Positions 7,982 to 15,911 of a stretch of DNA of 38,741 nt are shown piece after piece. The notes under the pieces were generated by a model. It had not been told where the DNA came from. It did no database searches and saw only the letters and a program-made list of their open reading frames with translations. The position numbers and the translations under genes were made by a program. The DNA comes from Planctomycetaceae bacterium (GTDB taxonomy: Bacteria > Planctomycetota > Planctomycetia > Pirellulales > Pirellulaceae): NCBI GenBank assembly GCA_027487375.1, contig JAIYDQ010000467.1:1-38741 (forward strand), given 5' to 3'. Each line of letters begins with the position of its first letter. Positions within the stretch are counted from its first letter, which is position 1.

Positions 7982-8974
7982 ATGACTTACCTCTCTCGCA
8001 AGACCATGTCAGTTTTGTTCTTGTTTTCATTCGCCTTCTCTTGTGTGACGCCTGCGATGGCTCAGCAAGAATCCACGTCGAAACCCAACGTGCGCGAAAA
8101 CTCAAGCGAAACAGTGCAACTCTGGAAAGGCAAAGCACCAGGCGAAACGGTAGACCTTCCACCCGAAGCTGATACTACCAAACCAGACCAACCGCCAACC
8201 GGTGGAGGCCGAGTCACACGCATCGGGAACGTATCGAATCCAACTCTTGAAATCTTCCGACCCGACCCAGCCAAATTCCCGATGAATGGGAAGCTCACCA
8301 AGTCGCAAACGGCGGTCATCATTTGCCCTGGCGGAGGACATCGCATCTTGGCTTATGACTTGGAAGGAACCGAAGTCGCACGCTGGCTTGCCAACCAAGG
8401 AATCACCGGGATCGTGCTCAAGTATCGTGTGCCTGCTCGTGATCCTGAAAATAAAGCTCATGCAGCCGTTCAAGATGCTCAACGCGCGATTCGTTGGGTA
8501 CGAAGCCAATCAGAATCGCTCGGAATCTCCGCAGATCGAATTGGGATCATGGGATTCTCAGCGGGCGGAGAAGTTGCTGCTCGAGCAACTCTCCTCTGCG
8601 ATCGAGATCACTACCCCAAAGCAGATGCTGCAACGGACCCTGTTGATCAGTTTTCGGCCAAGCCTAATTTTGCAGCTTTGATTTATCCGGCTTACTTGGT
8701 GGCCAAAGATCAATCGAAGCTTCTTGAGGAACTTAAACCCGCATCTTCAACTCCCCCGGTGTTTATGGTGCACGCCTGGAACGATAACGTAACGCCGCTT
8801 TCGAGTTTATATCTCGCGGCAGAACTCAAACGAGCGAACGTTCCGTGCGAGCTTCACATGTACTCCACCGGTGGACATGGGTACGGACTACGCCACGTAG
8901 AAAATGTCCCAGTCACCGATTGGCCAGGCCCCTTCGGTCATTGGCTGAAAGTTTCTGGTTGGCTAGAAAAATAG
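7982..8974 (+). CDS. Secreted alpha/beta hydrolase (esterase / acetylxylan-esterase-like)
   Basis: The start at 7982 is preferred over 7925, which lies inside repeat B2. From 7982 the protein opens with a clean signal peptide (LSRKTMSVLFLFSFAFSCV to AMAQ) and is 330 aa long. The catalytic triad is visible: nucleophile Ser193 in GFSAGG, Asp268 in HAWNDN and His299 in GGHGYG, with an oxyanion-hole turn in IICPGGGH. The N-terminal VQLWKGKAPG phrase is typical of planctomycete secreted esterases of the BD-FAE / acetylxylan-esterase kind, thought to deacylate algal or plant polysaccharides. The substrate cannot be read from sequence. It stands alone, with repeats on both sides. Confidence 0.88.
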   Translation: MTYLSRKTMSVLFLFSFAFSCVTPAMAQQESTSKPNVRENSSETVQLWKGKAPGETVDLPPEADTTKPDQPPTGGGRVTRIGNVSNPTLEIFRPDPAKFPMNGKLTKSQTAVIICPGGGHRILAYDLEGTEVARWLANQGITGIVLKYRVPARDPENKAHAAVQDAQRAIRWVRSQSESLGISADRIGIMGFSAGGEVAARATLLCDRDHYPKADAATDPVDQFSAKPNFAALIYPAYLVAKDQSKLLEELKPASSTPPVFMVHAWNDNVTPLSSLYLAAELKRANVPCELHMYSTGGHGYGLRHVENVPVTDWPGPFGHWLKVSGWLEK

Positions 8975-9045
8975 CGGCATCGCGAAAACTATCTTCACCA
9001 TCAGCCGGAGCTATCCAACCCTAATCCCGTGCCGGTGCACGTGCC

Positions 9046-9160
9046 CGTACTCGTACTCGAAATCGTGCTCGTACTCGAAATCGTGCTCGAAATCGTGCTC
9101 GTACTCGAAACACTCCATCGAGTACGATTACGAGTACCATTTCATTGAGTACGAGTACGA
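9046..9160. repeat. GTACTCG repeat cluster, family D copy 1, within the empty gap 8975-9386
   Basis: Irregular direct units of CGTACTCG and CGTGCTCGAAAT run to ~9110, followed by inverse units (GAGTACGA) to 9160. The whole can fold back on itself. The rest of the 8975-9386 gap holds no gene; a decayed family A half-arm (CGTAGGGTGGAACCAT) lies near 9328-9345. Similar clusters are at 13038, 13742 and 30028. Confidence 0.85.
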
Positions 9161-9386
9161 CTAAAAGCAGAACTCAAGGGGAAACGTTGAATCGGGAACC
9201 CGGTCGCGTTGGCCGAGAAGATTCTTTTTCAGAAGAAAAATTTCGCTGCAAAACCCGCAAAACACGACAATCGAAAAGATTCTTGAAGATTCCATGTAGA
9301 AACGCGTTTGCCACTGCGATACTATCAACGTAGGGTGGAACCATACAGCGCTTGATTGTCGACACCATTAGAAAAGGTGCTTCTGC

Positions 9387-10484
9387 GTGAAAAGTCTTTC
9401 AAAAGTCTATTTCGCCTGGGCTTCGCTAGCTCTTGCGATCGGCCAGTTTCTACCCACCACTCATTCGCTAGCGATCGATACCGATATGCGCCGGTCAGCC
9501 ACTTGGAGTTGGCCTGTTCGCGACCAAATCGATGTCAAGCTTGCTGACTATTTCAAGACGCGAACCGAGTGGAACCAGCCCTCGATTCAGGTCAAAGCAC
9601 TTTGGGATCGCTTCGAGTCCCAATCGCGCGGTCCGGGCTTATTGGATGCCGTGTTGGCAACATTGGCAGCAGCCGATTCCAGGATCGAACTTCTGTTGAG
9701 CGGTCTCGATCCTGCACGCAGCGAGCGAAACACCAGCGCGACCGTTGCTGCCGCCACATGGATCGAATCCGAATTACCCAGCTGGATTCAAAGCAACATC
9801 CACTTGGCAATCGCACGTGCACTAGCCAACGAGCAGCTCTACGATGAATCGCTCGAGCAAATCGAACTTGCGGACATGAGCGAAGTTGTTGACCCATCGA
9901 CTTGGCTCTTCTACAAAGCCATCTGCCATCATCATCTTTTGCAACGTGATGACTGTATGGCTGCTGTAACGAAATTGCTCGAACATGAATCGGAACTGGT
10001 TTCACGCTATGCGATCACCGCCAAACTGATGAAGACTGACATCGAACCGATGAAGGAAGACTCTTTGGACGAGATATCGCGATTGATGAAAGATGTCGAG
10101 CGACGACTGGAGCTTGGTCGAACTGGTACTGTCGTGCGCGAACAAGAAAAACAAATCGTTGAGAAGCTCGACAAGATGATCGAAAAGATCGAAGAGCAGC
10201 TTCAACAACAGCAGCAACAGCAACAGCAACAAGCTCAACAAGGCCAGGACGGTAAAGGCGGCAAGGGTGGCGGCCAAGGTAAACCGATGGACGAAAGCCA
10301 GATCGCAGGTGGGAGCGGTCCCGGTGATGTAGATCCTAAAACGCTGAAAGACCGAAACGGGTGGGGAGATCTTCCTCCTGCACAGCGTCAAGAAGCTCTT
10401 CAGAACATCACCAAAGACCTTCCGTCACACTATCGCGAAGTCATCGAAGCCTACTTCAAACGCCTCGCAACAAGCGATCGATAG
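9387..10484 (+). CDS. Exported protein with poly-glutamine tract, function unknown
   Basis: This 365-aa protein starts with a Sec signal peptide (residues 1-30, ending THSLA). The middle is helical and TPR-like in feel (ALANEQLYDESLEQIELADM; WLFYKAICHHHLLQRDDC), followed by a coiled-coil segment (VREQEKQIVEKLDKMIEKIE). A run of about ten glutamines encoded by CAA/CAG lies near residues 271-285, then a Gly/Lys-rich linker. The C-terminus, WGDLPPAQRQEALQNITKDL and SHYREVIEAYFKRLA, is a short module I associate with the tail of several planctomycete proteins. I cannot name a function. The gene ends 30 bp from the converging HD gene. Confidence 0.8.
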   Translation: MKSLSKVYFAWASLALAIGQFLPTTHSLAIDTDMRRSATWSWPVRDQIDVKLADYFKTRTEWNQPSIQVKALWDRFESQSRGPGLLDAVLATLAAADSRIELLLSGLDPARSERNTSATVAAATWIESELPSWIQSNIHLAIARALANEQLYDESLEQIELADMSEVVDPSTWLFYKAICHHHLLQRDDCMAAVTKLLEHESELVSRYAITAKLMKTDIEPMKEDSLDEISRLMKDVERRLELGRTGTVVREQEKQIVEKLDKMIEKIEEQLQQQQQQQQQQAQQGQDGKGGKGGGQGKPMDESQIAGGSGPGDVDPKTLKDRNGWGDLPPAQRQEALQNITKDLPSHYREVIEAYFKRLATSDR

Positions 10485-10514
10485 GATCAAGTCTCTTTGA
10501 CCTGCTGAGGGCTC

Positions 10515-11228
10515 TCACTGTAACTTCTTGAGCGAGGCTTCTAAGAGAGCCGCTTCGCATCCAATTTCTTCGCTGAGACTTTGCAAAAAATCTTGCATGA
10601 TCTTTAGTCTCGCTGTTGCGATGAAACTTCCGCTTTGGGTTTTCATCGTCGCAGGCAAACGAAGCAGCTTGCAAAAAAAGTGATCGACCGCAAACTGTCG
10701 ATCATCGGCTGTCCTCGTTGCCGGAAAGGGCTCTTCGATATTGTAAAGGTTTTGCTGCAAATGTCCGGTTGTCATCAAGCAGCGCGCGATTCCGATCGCC
10801 CCCAAAGCCTCCAATCGATCAGCATCTTGAACAACCATCGCTTCGATGGATTGGCAAGGAACATTCGCAGAAAAACTATGCGAGAGAATCGCATGATGAA
10901 TCGCATCGAAGTGAGCGTCCGGATAGGCAATGCCTCGCAGTAACTGCATTGCATGATCAGCCGCCAACCTTGAGGCAGACGACCTCGTTGGCGAGTTCTT
11001 TGCAACCAGAACACAGTCATGTAACCAAGCAGCCGGCAGTACGACTCGGCAGTCCGCTGCTTCGAACCGCAAAATCTCTGAAGCGTTTCGCACAACCCGT
11101 TGCACGTGATCAATTCCATGACCGGGATCAGCCCCTCGCATCGCTTCAATCGCAAGAGATTTAAAAGGTGCGAGCCATTGGGCGTTCCAGGAATCAATTG
11201 TGTGCGTATTTTGAGCAGTCATTGACAT
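10515..11228 (-). CDS. HD-domain phosphohydrolase
   Basis: This 237-aa protein is a single-domain HD hydrolase. The metal ligands are visible in order: His37 and His41 in GHGIDHVQRV, His70-Asp71 in AAWLHDC, and the distal Asp in VVQDADRLEALGAIGIAR. The layout matches the YedJ/YpgQ-type group, of which some members act on nucleotides or nucleotide-like phosphoesters. No substrate can be assigned. There is no signal peptide, so it is cytoplasmic. It converges with the poly-Gln gene and is divergent from the DUF3592 gene. Confidence 0.9.
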   Translation of the reverse strand: MSMTAQNTHTIDSWNAQWLAPFKSLAIEAMRGADPGHGIDHVQRVVRNASEILRFEAADCRVVLPAAWLHDCVLVAKNSPTRSSASRLAADHAMQLLRGIAYPDAHFDAIHHAILSHSFSANVPCQSIEAMVVQDADRLEALGAIGIARCLMTTGHLQQNLYNIEEPFPATRTADDRQFAVDHFFCKLLRLPATMKTQSGSFIATARLKIMQDFLQSLSEEIGCEAALLEASLKKLQ

Positions 11229-11386
11229 CGTAATGTAAGCATCGAATCTACAAACCGAAAACAGAAACTAATACCAAGCGTAAACGATTGACAGATCAGA
11301 ACAACCCACATCGTTCTTGGCTCGCAGCCAATGCCTTACGTGTGCCTTACGTGGAATGGCGCGTTTCAATACGCTACACTACGCGA

Positions 11387-12655
11387 ATGATAAGACGCAA
11401 AAGCAAATCGACGATGGCCGGAATTTGGATATTGACCATTTTCTGCTCCATTTTTATCGGAGTAGGAGCAACGATCTTGGTGAGCTCCTGTCTGCTGCCT
11501 TACTGGGCGCTCGTCCGATCAAGCAGTTGGCCGCAGACGCAGGCCGTTATGGATCGAATCGAGATCGCTGAAAGCCGTGGAGACGATTCGACTTCGTATT
11601 ATCCTAAAGCGGAATATCACTACACAGTCGATGACGTGATGTATCGCGGCTCGCTCTTTTGGTTCGGTCAAAGAAACTCGATCAACAAACGCTCCATCGT
11701 TGAAGACGCTACGAAACAGTTTTCTGCCGGTGATGAATTCCCAATCTATTACAACCCATCCAATCCTTCAGAATCGGTGGTCATTCGGCAAGTCTCGCCG
11801 GGCAGTTGGTTCATCGCTGCTATCGCGTCCGTTTTTGTCGCTTTTCCACTCGTCATTCTCTATGCAACAATTTCCGCTTCAGCCAAATTGAAGAAGCCAA
11901 AGCCGGTGATTGGCTCGGAGCCATTAAGTCTAGCGGACACTTCAAGAGTTGGTTCCCTCGCTTTTCATAGCGACACATGCCCCAACGAAATTGATGATCC
12001 GCATCACAATCAGCCCTACATGGTTAAGCCAACTACCAATCAATTGACCAACGCGATTGGCTTGTTCATCTTCAGCATCATTTGGAATGGAATTGTCGCA
12101 GCTTTTGCTTACGGAATCGTTTTTGATGCTGGTGGATTCAAGTGGCTGCCAGCACTTTTCACTGCGGGCTTTTTTCTCCTCGGCTTCGGTATTTTTTGCG
12201 GAGCAATCTATTGCTTCCTTGCATCCTTTAACCCCAAGCCAACTGTCGTATGCAGTCAAAGCCAAATTTATCCTGGCTCCGAGTTTGAGATTAGCTGGAC
12301 CTTCGCCGGGAACACCGGGAGAATCAAATCACTGAAGCTGTCTTTGACTTGCAGCGAAACGGTTACCTATCGCGCTGGAACCGATACGAGAACCGAAACG
12401 AAAGTTCTTTCGGAAGACGTTCTGTTTGAATCGAGTGACCCGAACACATTCGCAGAAGGATTCGCGCTTACCAAACTCCCCTTCACTTCGATGCACACAT
12501 TCAAATCTCCGAACAATGAAGTGAAATGGACCGTCAAGCTGGAAGGGGACATTCCCATGTGGCCAAACCTAAGTGAAGTTTTTGACATCAAGGTTTATCC
12601 ACCTCCGATTGCGGACTCGGCCTCATCGAAAGCAAACGAAGAGGTGCTCGCATGA
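11387..12655 (+). CDS. DUF3592 membrane protein
   Basis: I prefer the ATG at 11387 (MIRRKSKSTMAGIW) over 11288, because it leaves a basic N-terminus directly before the first membrane span. The product is 422 aa. A transmembrane segment at ~residues 12-40 leads into a DUF3592-like domain (SSSWPQTQAVMDRIEIAESR to FPIYYNPSNPSESVV), then a second span at ~136-160. A pair of spans follows at ~220-280. The C-terminal ~140 residues look like a soluble beta-sandwich. Its function is unknown. The stop overlaps the next start (ATGA), so the two products are probably made together. Confidence 0.82.
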   Translation: MIRRKSKSTMAGIWILTIFCSIFIGVGATILVSSCLLPYWALVRSSSWPQTQAVMDRIEIAESRGDDSTSYYPKAEYHYTVDDVMYRGSLFWFGQRNSINKRSIVEDATKQFSAGDEFPIYYNPSNPSESVVIRQVSPGSWFIAAIASVFVAFPLVILYATISASAKLKKPKPVIGSEPLSLADTSRVGSLAFHSDTCPNEIDDPHHNQPYMVKPTTNQLTNAIGLFIFSIIWNGIVAAFAYGIVFDAGGFKWLPALFTAGFFLLGFGIFCGAIYCFLASFNPKPTVVCSQSQIYPGSEFEISWTFAGNTGRIKSLKLSLTCSETVTYRAGTDTRTETKVLSEDVLFESSDPNTFAEGFALTKLPFTSMHTFKSPNNEVKWTVKLEGDIPMWPNLSEVFDIKVYPPPIADSASSKANEEVLA

Positions 12656-12999
12656 TGCGATTTGAATTACTAAAAGGAATCTCAGACTTTAGTCCTGGAG
12701 CTACTATCCAAGCACAGTCGATCTGGGAATTCGAGAAAGTCCCCCGATCAATTACTGCACGACTGGTCTGGGTCACGGAAGGTAAAGGGACTCAAGATTC
12801 GGAAACGGCAATCGAAGAGACTTGGATACCAGACAGCAACTCCGGATCGCGACAGTTGTCGTGGATTGCTCCAAGGTGCCCAACAACATATCACGGCACT
12901 CTGATACGCATTCATTGGCAATTGGAACTCGAAAGCGAATCCCCAGAAGAATACGCGGAAAGCTCAATAACCATCGGAGCAGCTCATCCGCAATCTTGA
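12652..12999 (+). CDS. Small protein coupled to the DUF3592 gene
   Basis: This 115-aa protein starts inside the stop codon of the DUF3592 gene by a 4-nt overlap, which supports it being real. It has no signal peptide or membrane span. It alternates short strands (IQAQSIWEFEKVPRSITARL, LIRIHWQLELES), suggesting a small beta-sandwich like the C-terminal domain of its neighbour, which it may pair with. I do not recognise a family. Confidence 0.7.
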   Translation: MMRFELLKGISDFSPGATIQAQSIWEFEKVPRSITARLVWVTEGKGTQDSETAIEETWIPDSNSGSRQLSWIAPRCPTTYHGTLIRIHWQLELESESPEEYAESSITIGAAHPQS

Positions 13000-13037
13000 G
13001 AGAGCATCCCACTTAGAAATCTAGTATTTCTGCATTT

Positions 13038-13134
13038 TCGTACTCGTACTCAGGCGCAAGCCGGTACTCGTACTCGATCGGATTGAAGTCGGCCCGAGCA
13101 CGAGCACGAGTAGGAGTAGGAGTAGGAGTACGAG
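13038..13134. repeat. GTACTCG repeat cluster, family D copy 2
   Basis: TCGTACTCGTACTC and CGGTACTCGTACTCG on the left face CGAGCACGAGCACGAG and four GTAGGA units ending GTACGAG on the right. It fills most of the 13000-13217 gap between converging genes. Confidence 0.85.
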
Positions 13135-13217
13135 GGCTACATCGAGAAAGCTAAGCGGGATCCATATCGGCTGCGAGTTCGAACCCAGAGTTTACACGCA
13201 GGACAAATCGCGATTGA

Positions 13218-13640
13218 TCAAGTTCCAGGTATGCGGCACAAAGGCCTTCGGTCCTTGGGGCCTTTCAAAAGATCAGCAATCGTCGTGTCACCGAATGTTT
13301 CTTCGATAACGCGCCCGGCGTCATCTAGCTTTTTATGAAGAGGACAGAGGTTCTTTCCATGTAGTCCAAGCGGGCACTCATGAAATCGCTGTACGGGATT
13401 GATCGTGTCGATCACCTTCAAGACAGTTAACTCAGTCGCCGGAATTGCAAGAATGAAGCCACCGTTGATTCCGCGCTGTGCATGGACCAGCTTGGCACGA
13501 CTAAGCGATTGCATCACTTTTGCCAAATAGCCGACGGGCACCTGCGTGCTTTCGGAAATTAATGCGGTTGTTTGAGGGTCGTGTTGACTTGCTAAAAACA
13601 CGACAGCTCGTAACGCGTATTCGGCAGTTTGAGAAATCAT
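13218..13640 (-). CDS. Rrf2-family transcriptional regulator
   Basis: This 140-aa protein has the N-terminal winged helix of Rrf2 regulators (MISQTAEYALRAVVFLA, QVPVGYLAKVMQSLSRAKLV, RGINGGFILA). The loop that carries the iron-sulfur ligands in IscR, NsrR and RsrR is present (ECPLGLHGKNLCPLH), with Cys89 and Cys99. A third cysteine (Cys135) is far away near the C-terminus. The usual three close cysteines are therefore reduced to two, and a histidine may complete the site. The likely role is sensing of redox, nitric oxide or cluster status. It stands alone between repeat clusters; the target is not evident. Confidence 0.92.
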   Translation of the reverse strand: MISQTAEYALRAVVFLASQHDPQTTALISESTQVPVGYLAKVMQSLSRAKLVHAQRGINGGFILAIPATELTVLKVIDTINPVQRFHECPLGLHGKNLCPLHKKLDDAGRVIEETFGDTTIADLLKGPKDRRPLCRIPGT

Positions 13641-13741
13641 ATCTTCTGTTGATTTAAGGTTAACGCAAGGACAATGGACTCAAAGGGACATGTACATCCA
13701 TTGGTTCATTATACCGATTTCAAAAACTTTCGCGCCGCTCG

Positions 13742-13828
13742 TCCTCGTACTCGTAATGGAACTGGTTCTCAAACTCGAATGACCGGATTCGAGTACGAGT
13801 ACCGTCTTCGACTGAGTACGAGTATGAG
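13742..13828. repeat. GTACTCG repeat cluster, family D copy 3
   Basis: TCCTCGTACTCG faces GAGTACGAGTACCG and GAGTACGAGTATGAG. The inner piece TACCGTCTTCGACTGAGTAC nearly matches copy 4 at 30 kb (TACCGCCTTCGGCTGAGTAC), so the copies share a common core rather than being random simple repeats. Confidence 0.85.
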
Positions 13829-14023
13829 CTCAAAAGTCGACGCTCCGTCCCTGTCCGTTGGAAAATGTACCGGTTAGTCCGAATTAGTTGACGAAATTTT
13901 GCAGATCTTTCGTCCTGCTTGGGCTTCAACCCTTTTCGATTTATTCAGAATTCTACTTGGGACGATATCTCTTTTTACGCGATGGAAGCCAATCAAAAAG
14001 GCTTCAAAGACAAGGTAACAAGG

Positions 14024-15115
14024 ATGTTAGTCAACCGATTTTTGGTAGGTGGCTGCATAGCAAGTCTGCTTGGACTTGCGACAGCGAATGGTGGTTGGGA
14101 GAGCTCGGCCAATAACGGAGAAACTTATTTTCAGTCCGCCGCAGAGGGTGTAGAACTCGCCTCTTGCACGACGACGTCAGGCTGCGAAGATGTTTGCGAT
14201 CCAAGTTGTGATGCAACTGGCTGCGATAACGCTGGTTGCGATGGATTTGGACTGTGCGGAAACCATTGCTCTGGGGGGCTTCTCGGACTTGGGGTGCTTC
14301 CGAACATTATTGGGTCAATCAAACCGAGCGAACACGAGTTCTGCGACTTCGTAAGTCCGATGACTAATCCGGTCTACTTTGAAGACCCGCGACAGCTTAC
14401 CGAGGCTCGTGCAATCTTTATTGACCATAAGATCCCAGCATTGCTCGGAGCTCCACTTGGAAGCATTCAGGTTTATGCACTCCAAGCAAGAGCGAGGCTT
14501 TCCAAAAACTGGTCGCTTATCGCGACGAAAGATGGCTTCATCGACTCCCAAAGCTCGCTCTTACAAGATGGCTGGGGAGATATCTCTGCTGGCTTGAAGT
14601 ACAGCCTCTATCGAAACGCTCAAACAGGCCGTCTATTGTCTGCTGGTGCTAGGTTCGAAGTTCCTACTGGTTCGCGACAAGCACTCCAAGCACGCGGCGA
14701 CGGAGTTCTCGATCTGTTCTTAACAGGCGGCACGCGTATCGGAAACGGTGTGCACTTGCTGAGCGCGACAGGTTTCATTTTGCCAATGGACAGCCAAGCG
14801 GAAAACCAACTGTTCTATTGGTCCAACCACATTGATAAACGCATCGGTGGCTCAAGCTTCTACGCATTCAGTGAATTGAATTGGTACAACTACATGAAGA
14901 GCGGAAATAACTTCCCGCTGCCTGTCGAAGGTGGCGATTTAATCAACCTGGGATCTGTGGGAGTTGCAGGAAACAACATTGTTACCAACGCATACGGTTT
15001 GAAGTACAAGCCGACCCGTAACCTCGAGGCAGGTGTTGCTTGGGAATTCCCGCTCACCGAGCGCCGAGGAATTCTCGATAACAGGCTCACAGCCGATCTG
15101 ATCCTGCGTTACTAA
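14024..15115 (+). CDS. Cys-rich exported outer-membrane-like protein
   Basis: The ATG at 14024 is chosen because a signal peptide starts at once (MLVNRFLVGGCIASLLGLAT) and AAGG lies about 10 nt upstream; ATGs at 13982 and 13919 are alternatives. The product is 363 aa. Just after the signal peptide is a segment with eight cysteines in about 36 residues (CEDVCDPSCDATGCDNAGC and flanks). The remaining ~280 residues look like a beta-barrel (IQVYALQARARLSKNWSLIA, WGDISAGLKYSLYR, LSAGARFEVPTGSRQ), close to planctomycete 'transporter' barrels related to the phenol-degradation MetA group, ending LTADLILRY. Its function is unknown. Cysteine-rich envelope proteins fit the proteinaceous walls reported in planctomycetes. 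Confidence 0.8.
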   Translation: MLVNRFLVGGCIASLLGLATANGGWESSANNGETYFQSAAEGVELASCTTTSGCEDVCDPSCDATGCDNAGCDGFGLCGNHCSGGLLGLGVLPNIIGSIKPSEHEFCDFVSPMTNPVYFEDPRQLTEARAIFIDHKIPALLGAPLGSIQVYALQARARLSKNWSLIATKDGFIDSQSSLLQDGWGDISAGLKYSLYRNAQTGRLLSAGARFEVPTGSRQALQARGDGVLDLFLTGGTRIGNGVHLLSATGFILPMDSQAENQLFYWSNHIDKRIGGSSFYAFSELNWYNYMKSGNNFPLPVEGGDLINLGSVGVAGNNIVTNAYGLKYKPTRNLEAGVAWEFPLTERRGILDNRLTADLILRY

Positions 15116-15197
15116 GGCAAACGCGACAGGTCATGAATTCTGACAAGCCGCAGGGCGTCGCGTCCGCACGCGATGCCTGCGGTGGGTCGAATACGAT

Positions 15198-15259
15198 TCA
15201 AGTAGTCACGTCTCTCCGAGATGTGAATGTCCGGCATCTGAAGAGCCCCAGCTACGTCA
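15198..15259. repeat. Decayed family B repeat, copy 3
   Basis: The left half AGTAGTCACGTCTCTCCGAG keeps the family B pattern. The right half retains only CAGCTACGTCAA, and the inner stem is eroded. Confidence 0.6.
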
Positions 15260-15565
15260 AAGACGTGTCGAGAAACAGAGCCCGATCATGGCTCTTGCCG
15301 CATCTGGAAAAGAAATATCCAGTTGTTTGCTAAGGGGAAAAGTGGACCCGTCCTCAGGAAAGATCTGCGGTGGTGACACCACGCGATGGAAGCCACTTTT
15401 TGCAGACCATCTCTTGAACGGAATCCACAAGGCCCATTGTCGGATATTCTATTGTGGACGTCTATATCCCGATATCCATAATTGGCAGTTTATTGGATTT
15501 CCTTGTTTTTCAATCGTGTGGTTGTTCAAGAAGGAGCTTCCATTCTGGGGGGGCGCTCGTGGATT

Positions 15566-15658
15566 CCCCGGTATCCCGTGATTACCCGTCGCCTTTGGCC
15601 AACCGCTGCCGTGTTGCTCGAGTTTCCATGGGCGGTCCTCTGATTACGGGGATCCGGG
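15566..15658. other. Imperfect inverted repeat in the empty region
   Basis: CCCCGGTATCCCGTGAT (15566-15582) can pair with ATTACGGGGATCCGGG (15643-15658), with one wobble and small bulges, closing a loop of about 60 nt. It could be the base of a structured RNA or a decayed repeat. Confidence 0.4.
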
Positions 15659-15911
15659 CCTTCGCCCAAAAAACGGTGTCATTTCGAAACAACTAGATGA
15701 GGGTTTAGCACGCTGTCATCAGCTGAATCGGGGGGCATAAACCCGTGACCCGTCCAAAGCAGCACGTCGATCACAAGCATGATCATAGAAGATCGTGTCG
15801 CGTTACAACACAGGCATGCAACCTAGGTGTGTGGACAAACGCAGATCAGGCTTCGCGTGTCCGCGATTCTCTCACTTACCGAGACCAATGACATCAGTTC
15901 GCAAGGACACG

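Larger units (their letters stand above)
15116..15911. other. About 800 bp without a recognisable gene
   Basis: No ORF here has convincing codon use or a family match; the ORFs at 15288 and 15454 look like chance frames. It holds a decayed family B repeat (15198-15259), a short hairpin GTGGTGACACCAC (15370-15382) and a longer imperfect inverted repeat (15566-15658). I looked for RNase P RNA, tmRNA, SRP RNA and 6S RNA signatures and saw none. Confidence 0.6.

Noticed and set aside
9046-9160. CRISPR-like direct repeats
   Set aside because: Units are short (7-12 bp), vary in spacing, switch orientation and have no unique spacers; no cas genes are present.
15288-15696. Plus-strand ORFs of 97 and 80 aa in the empty region
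   Set aside because: They overlap in different frames, start without ribosome-binding sites and look like random translation.
15116-15911. RNase P RNA, tmRNA, 6S or SRP RNA in the empty region
   Set aside because: None of the conserved core motifs I know for these RNAs could be found on either strand by eye.
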